From Gemmatimonadota bacterium (GTDB taxonomy: Bacteria > Gemmatimonadota > Gemmatimonadetes > Gemmatimonadales > GWC2-71-9), in NCBI GenBank assembly GCA_003220935.1, contig QHTT01000049.1, positions 1 through 34,681 of the forward strand: DNA of 34,681 nucleotides. The letters are read 5' to 3'. The position numbers and the translations under genes were made by a program. The notes under the pieces were generated by a model. The model had not been told where the DNA came from, ran no database searches, and saw nothing but the letters and a program-made list of their open reading frames with translations. Positions 31,380 through 34,681 of the stretch are shown here, piece after piece; the stretch's first letter is position 1, and each line of letters opens with the position of its first letter.

Positions 31380-31408
31380 AACGGCGCCATCCATCGGACG
31401 GCGCCGTT
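31380..31408. terminator. Bidirectional terminator between cspA and the XRE-type gene
   Basis: AACGGCGCC (31380-31388) and GGCGCCGTT (31400-31408) form a perfect 9-bp stem with an 11-nt loop, followed by TGCGTT. The A/T ends give a short U tract in each direction. It lies between convergent genes. Confidence 0.7.
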
Positions 31409-31430
31409 TGCGTTGCAGTCCTGGCGGCGC

Positions 31431-32063
31431 TTATCGCAACACGATCCGCATCGCCCGCGTGTCGAGGTCGATATCCCAGAACACGATCCGGTTGCGCACG
31501 AAGTCCTCGCAGTCCGCGACCCTGATCGAGTCGGGTGAGGCGTCGAGGAACTCGAGCAGCCGCATCCGCATGTCGAGGTAGGAGCGACCCTCGCGGGTCG
31601 CCGCGACCCGCATCCCCACTTCGTCCTCCAGCCGGCGGCTCACGAAGCCCTGCGCGACCTCGAGCAGCCGCCCGACGATCAGGTGCTCGAGCGCCGCCCC
31701 GTCGGGCTTGGCGAGCTGCCGGGCCAAGAGCCGCGCCTTCCCCGGCTCGCACAGCTCGAACAGCAGCTTCCACACCCCCGGGTCCGGCCGGCGGCGGGCC
31801 GCCGGCTCAGCCGAGCGCTCGACCCGGGCGCAGGTGGGGAGGTCGTTGCGGTGCAGCCGGAGGAACCGGGCCATGGGCGCGTACAGATCGATCCGCCCTG
31901 GCGCGGGGGGACGCCGGCGACCAGCCACGAGATCCACGATGTAGTCCTCCGACACCTGCACCGCTTCTGCCAGCTCGCGCGGCGTGCGTTTCAGCTCGCG
32001 CAACCGGCGGCGCACCAGCTGACCGACTTTCACGGGGTTCTTGAGCGGTACGGCTGCAGGCAT
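31431..32063 (-). CDS. XRE-type helix-turn-helix protein
   Basis: A 210-residue protein. The start at 32063 follows AGAGGAGT; the frame runs further upstream without sense. An N-terminal Cro/C1-type helix-turn-helix is visible at about 10-55 (VGQLVRRRLRELKRTPRELA, then AVQVSEDYIVDLVAGRRRPP). The rest (about 60-210) is an Arg/Leu-rich helical region that I cannot assign (LLARQLAKPDGAALEHLIVG; ending DIDLDTRAMRIVLR). It probably regulates transcription. The targets are unknown, and neither the convergent cspA nor the upstream SURF1 unit is an obvious one. Confidence 0.75.
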   Translation of the reverse strand: MPAAVPLKNPVKVGQLVRRRLRELKRTPRELAEAVQVSEDYIVDLVAGRRRPPAPGRIDLYAPMARFLRLHRNDLPTCARVERSAEPAARRRPDPGVWKLLFELCEPGKARLLARQLAKPDGAALEHLIVGRLLEVAQGFVSRRLEDEVGMRVAATREGRSYLDMRMRLLEFLDASPDSIRVADCEDFVRNRIVFWDIDLDTRAMRIVLR

Positions 32064-32188
32064 CAGGACTCCTCTCAGGGGTGGTCGGGGCACACGAAAC
32101 GCCCGCGGGTGCAGCGGCGGCGAGCACACCGCGGGCGAGGCCCCTAAATATCGCTAAAATCGAGCCTTAATGGTAGCCCCGAGACCGC

Positions 32189-32214
32189 GCCGCCGGCCCT
32201 TAGCCTGCGGCGGC
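32189..32214 (-). terminator. GC stem-loop after SURF1
   Basis: GCCGCCG (32189-32195) and CGGCGGC (32208-32214) form a 7-bp stem with a 12-nt loop, 15 bp after the SURF1 stop. No U tract follows on the minus strand, so termination strength is doubtful. Confidence 0.35.
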
Positions 32215-32229
32215 CGTGCTGCCCGGGCC

Positions 32230-32898
32230 CTAACGGCGCTGGCTTCGCACCAAGGCCACCGATCCGACCACAATGATCACGGCGAAGCTGAACCATTGGA
32301 TGGCGTAGGAGAGGTGCGGCCCGTCGGACAGCTCGGGGGGGGGCCAACGGATGAGGCCGACGGACGGTCGGACGGTCGGACGGTCGGACGGAAGCTGCTG
32401 GATGACGAATGGGAGCAAGGGATACGCCAGGGAGTCCCTTAAGCGCACGGGGTCGACGTCTCCCGGAGCCCGCGGCGCGGCCATCCCGATCCCCAGCACG
32501 TCGGCCGTGTCGGACTCGCGATACGCACGCTGGTCGACGTGGTAGGCGTCGGGCGAGGGCGCCCAGCCTCGGTCCACCAGCACCCCCTCGCCGTCTACCA
32601 GCTTGAGCGGCGTGATCAGCGCCACTCCGGGCGCGCCTTCGTACATGCGGGGGCGCCACAGCCGCTCGCCGGCATAGTCATAGACCCCGCGGGCATGCAG
32701 GCGGCGGTCCCGCGCGGAGTCAGCCGCGAGCGCGGCAGTGACCTCGAGGGGCGGACGCGCGCGCGCTGCCCGGGTGACGGCGTTCCGCTCGCGGCGCTGG
32801 CGCAAGCGGTCGAGCTGCCAGAAGCCGAGTCGCACGCATCCCGCGGCTAACACGACGGCGGCGAGGAGGCCCGCGAGGTCGCGCCGATCCAGACTCAC
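32230..32898 (-). CDS. SURF1 family cytochrome oxidase assembly protein
   Basis: A 222-residue inner-membrane protein that helps insert haem a into aa3-type cytochrome oxidase. The diagnostic pieces are the N-terminal helix with VRLGFWQLDRLRQRR, the central GEGVLVDRGWAPSPD, and the C-terminal helix with PHLSYAIQWFSFAVIIVVG. The GTG start at 32898 overlaps the GIY-YIG stop (GTGA). Just before the final helix the protein reads QQLPSDRPTVRPSVGLIRWP. The DRPTVRPS part is coded by an 8-bp tandem array absent from the family pattern, a local expansion in the periplasmic domain. No oxidase subunit genes lie in the window. Confidence 0.88.
   Translation of the reverse strand: MSLDRRDLAGLLAAVVLAAGCVRLGFWQLDRLRQRRERNAVTRAARARPPLEVTAALAADSARDRRLHARGVYDYAGERLWRPRMYEGAPGVALITPLKLVDGEGVLVDRGWAPSPDAYHVDQRAYRESDTADVLGIGMAAPRAPGDVDPVRLRDSLAYPLLPFVIQQLPSDRPTVRPSVGLIRWPPPELSDGPHLSYAIQWFSFAVIIVVGSVALVRSQRR
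32362..32392. repeat. 8-bp GGACGGTC tandem array inside SURF1
   Basis: Three full GGACGGTC units (32362-32385) and a partial fourth. Since 8 is not a multiple of 3, every three units add eight codons. The array lies inside the coding region without breaking the frame. Confidence 0.85.
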
Positions 32899-33143
32899 CG
32901 GCTGCGTTCGAGCACCGCGAGCTTCGCGGTGCGCGGCAGGCGCCGCAGCGCCGCCTCCCGCCTGAGGGCCGCAGAACGGCTGGGTTGGCGCTCCTGGTAG
33001 ACGAGACGTACCGGGCGGCGGGAGCGCGTGTATGCGCTGGCCGTGCCCGCGGCGTGCCGTGACAGGCGCCGCGGGAGGTCGTTCGTGATGCCGGTATAGA
33101 AGGATCCGTCCCGGCAGCGGAGCAGGTACACGGTCCACACCAT
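32895..33143 (-). CDS. GIY-YIG nuclease-domain protein (UPF0213/YhbQ-like)
   Basis: An 82-residue single GIY-YIG domain: VYLLRCRDGSFYTGITNDLP gives the GIY (VYLL) and YIG-like (YTG) strands, with RRLSRHAAG...YTRSRRPVRLVY following. This group is typically 80-100 residues, acts on DNA or RNA in vitro in some cases, and has an uncertain cellular role. The start at 33143 (MVWTVYLL) begins directly at the first strand. It lies 14 bp after OsmC and overlaps SURF1 by 4 bp. Confidence 0.9.
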   Translation of the reverse strand: MVWTVYLLRCRDGSFYTGITNDLPRRLSRHAAGTASAYTRSRRPVRLVYQERQPSRSAALRREAALRRLPRTAKLAVLERSR

Positions 33144-33157
33144 GTGCGTCCTGCCTG

Positions 33158-33586
33158 CTATTCCAGCTTGGCGGTGAGTGTGATCTGGGGGATCCCCTTG
33201 AGCGCGCGTGACACTGGGCACCCGATCTTCGCCTCGTCGGCCGCTTTTTGAAATCCTGCTTGATCGAGCCCGGGGACCTTGCCTCGGACCCTCAGCTCCA
33301 TCTTGGTGATGGTAGGCGTCCCGTTCACCATCTCGAGGGTGCAGCCGGCGTCGGTTTGGATGCGGCTTGCAGGCTTGCCCGCCTTTTCGAGCCCCGCCGA
33401 GAGGGCCATGCTGAAGCACGCGGCGTGCGCCGCGGCGATCAGCTCTTCAGGGTTGGTGCCCGGCTTCCCTTCGAAGCGGGTCGCGAAGCTGTACGGCCCG
33501 CTGAACGCACCGCTGCCCGCCTTGAAGCTGCCCTTGCCGTCTTTGAGCTTTCCCTCCCAAACCGCGGATGCTTGACTGGTAGGCAT
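33158..33586 (-). CDS. OsmC family organic-hydroperoxide reductase
   Basis: A 142-residue cytoplasmic peroxidase. Both redox cysteines are present: Cys57 in AHAACFSMAL and Cys123 in IGCPVSRAL, with NPEELIAAAHAACF and the opening AVWEGKLKDGKGSF typical of OsmC. It reduces organic peroxides by a Cys-disulfide cycle. Two ATGs lie 6 nt apart. The second (33586) is preferred because GGAG then sits 7 nt upstream, whereas it is only 1 nt before the first (33592). It is the first gene of a unit with the GIY-YIG and SURF1 genes. Confidence 0.93.
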   Translation of the reverse strand: MPTSQASAVWEGKLKDGKGSFKAGSGAFSGPYSFATRFEGKPGTNPEELIAAAHAACFSMALSAGLEKAGKPASRIQTDAGCTLEMVNGTPTITKMELRVRGKVPGLDQAGFQKAADEAKIGCPVSRALKGIPQITLTAKLE

Positions 33587-33704
33587 TGCCATGCTCCGAC
33601 GTTGCTGGGTCGCAGAGTAATCTGGCGGGGCGCTGCACGGGACGCTACGCTTGTGGGCCGCAGCACGGTGTCACTGCGTGGAACCCGGGAGAAGGAGCCG
33701 AGCG

Positions 33705-34076
33705 ATGGCGACCAAGAAGCGATCCAAGCGACCCGCGACAAAGCGCGCCCCCCGCGCCCCCCGTCACCGGGACGTGCTCGGCTTCACACCGGGGGAGCGC
33801 TGGGAAACGAACGGTGGTTTGCGCGGCCTGCAGATGAAGGCCGGCGCGTGTGACATCATGTTGGGTCAGGACGACTTCGCCAAGGGACGGGACCGCAAGA
33901 AGGGCGAGGGGTTCCGCCTCTGGGTAGCGACCGCCCAGGACATCAGCGCCATCGCCGGGCAGGTCAAGGCGAAGGGCTGGCCGCTCGACCGCGAGCCTTC
34001 CGAGACGCCGTGGGGCGATTGGGCGTTCGCCGTCACCGACCCCGACGGCTTCAAGATCACGTTCATCCAGGAGTAA
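33705..34076 (+). CDS. VOC (glyoxalase/bleomycin-resistance) family protein lacking its first strand-helix segment
   Basis: A 123-residue protein. A basic Lys/Arg/Ala/Pro-rich start (MATKKRSKRPATKRAPRAPR) runs straight into HRDVLGFTPGERWETNG. In VOC proteins, DVLGF ends the first beta-alpha unit (about 25 residues, usually ...DLxxSxxWYRDVLGF). Here that unit, with its first metal-ligand position, is absent, but the frame is intact. The rest is standard: GLQMKAGACDIMLGQDDFAK, GFRLWVATAQDI, and a final module ending PWGDWAFAVTDPDGFKITFI. Activity as a metalloenzyme is doubtful without the missing segment. GAAGGAG lies 7 nt before the ATG. Confidence 0.82.
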   Translation: MATKKRSKRPATKRAPRAPRHRDVLGFTPGERWETNGGLRGLQMKAGACDIMLGQDDFAKGRDRKKGEGFRLWVATAQDISAIAGQVKAKGWPLDREPSETPWGDWAFAVTDPDGFKITFIQE

Positions 34077-34110
34077 AAATGCGGAATGCGGAGTGCGGAA
34101 TGCGGAATTG
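34076..34110. repeat. Single array of the 7-bp unit GGAATGC
   Basis: Units at 34083, 34090, 34097 and 34104 with exact 7-bp period, plus a degenerate one at 34076. It is the same unit family as the arrays at 21214-21335 (which include GAATGC). It starts at the last base of the VOC stop codon and ends 15 nt before the next gene. No inverted partner is seen. Confidence 0.8.
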
Positions 34111-34125
34111 AAGGGGGCGGACCGC

Positions 34126-34681
34126 ATGCTCCTATTCCTGACCGCCACTTCGCTGGCGCTGCAAGCGCCCGTGGCCGATACCTCCCCCTTCCGCGCACTG
34201 GCGCTGCCGCCGGCGAGCCGGGTCCGCAGCGCGTCCGGGGCGCCGGGACCGGACTATTGGCAGCAACGCGCGGATTACGTGATCCACGCGACGCTGGACA
34301 CAGCCGCCCAGACGATCCGAGGCACCGAACGGATCCACTACGCGAACCACTCGCCCGACACGCTCGCGTTCGTGTGGGTGCAGATCGAGCAGAACATCTT
34401 CGCGCCCAACAGCATCACCTACGTGCTGAACCAGCCGCCGCTCCACTTCGCGGGCGGCGCCGTGTTCGACTTCACGGGGAAGGGGTTCATCGGCGGCATC
34501 ACGATCGAGCGCTTTGCCGCCGGCGGGAAGGCGCTCACGCGCACGGAGTACGGCACCATGATGCGTGTCGAGCTGCCGGGTCCGTTGCCGCCCCGAGGCG
34601 CGATCGACTTCGACGTCGCGTGGCACTTCCCGGTCCCGCCCTACGGCGGCGGCCGCATGGGACGGATCGGCACGCGGCTGT
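34126..34681 (+). CDS. M1-type metallopeptidase, N-terminal part (runs off the window)
   Basis: 185 codons are visible; the gene continues past the right edge. A short hydrophobic signal (MLLFLTATSLALQA) is followed by GPDYWQQRADYVIHATLDTA, GTERIHYANHSPDTLAFVWV and QIEQNIFAPNS, the N-terminal beta-saddle pattern of secreted M1 (aminopeptidase N-like) proteins of the type common in Gemmatimonadota and Bacteroidota. The catalytic HExxH domain would lie beyond the window, so assignment rests on the N-domain alone. AAGGGGG lies about 8 nt before the ATG. Confidence 0.75.
   Translation, partial: MLLFLTATSLALQAPVADTSPFRALALPPASRVRSASGAPGPDYWQQRADYVIHATLDTAAQTIRGTERIHYANHSPDTLAFVWVQIEQNIFAPNSITYVLNQPPLHFAGGAVFDFTGKGFIGGITIERFAAGGKALTRTEYGTMMRVELPGPLPPRGAIDFDVAWHFPVPPYGGGRMGRIGTRL

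Overview
The window is very GC-rich, gene-dense bacterial DNA. It carries type II citrate synthase, Ser/Thr kinase and FHA signalling, many lipobox and signal-peptide proteins, and tightly overlapping operons. My best guess is a soil-type Gemmatimonadota or a similar Gram-negative. That is inferred from gene content and style only, because no rRNA or other decisive phylogenetic marker is present. Both ends cut through genes: a hybrid histidine kinase on the left and an M1-type metallopeptidase on the right.

Layout. (1) 1-1360: PAS-type histidine kinase whose receiver domain lies in another frame beyond an 11-C run. (2) 1344-5869, minus strand: a compact chaperone/usher pilus locus of two DUF4402-like subunits, a PapD-like chaperone and an FimD-like usher with an Ig-like C-terminal extension. 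A low-GC divergent promoter region and a small secreted protein follow. (3) 6551-11043: a probable phosphothreonine signalling locus. It holds a membrane protein (FHA-FHA-TM-coiled coil-trypsin), a small protein of XXX(D/E)RR hexads and a lipoprotein, all divergent from a tandem pseudokinase-kinase. (4) 11139-12349: cupredoxin lipoprotein, then a decayed stretch with a pre-peptidase C-terminal (PPC) domain relic. (5) 25134-12350, minus strand: a run of about eleven genes, mostly overlapping or separated by 1-20 bp. In order: amidohydrolase, PIG-L deacetylase, FbpABC-like ABC importer, MFS exporter, alkaline-phosphatase-superfamily hydrolase, a small gene split by an in-frame amber codon, and an ABC-2 exporter. 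(6) 25233-29143: VLCAD-like acyl-CoA dehydrogenase, degenerate phosphoribosyltransferase-like protein and N-terminally shortened citrate synthase. (7) 29250-31355: DEAD-box helicase, rpsU and cspA, a cold-shock/translation cluster. (8) 31431-34681: XRE-type regulator; OsmC, GIY-YIG and SURF1 genes; a VOC protein missing its first module; the start of an M1 peptidase.

The most unusual signal is a set of short-period tandem arrays, often in facing inverted pairs. They use a fixed unit length at each site: 7 bp at 20185, 21214-21335 and 34076; 10 bp at 27806-27898; 13 bp at 29147-29239 and 30655-30789, which bracket the helicase gene; and 8 bp inside SURF1. Most sit at gene ends or between genes and could fold into long imperfect hairpins. 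Several genes in the same window look damaged or remodelled (kinase/receiver, citrate synthase, VOC protein, amber-split gene, PPC relic). That may be biology or draft-assembly error and should be checked against reads.
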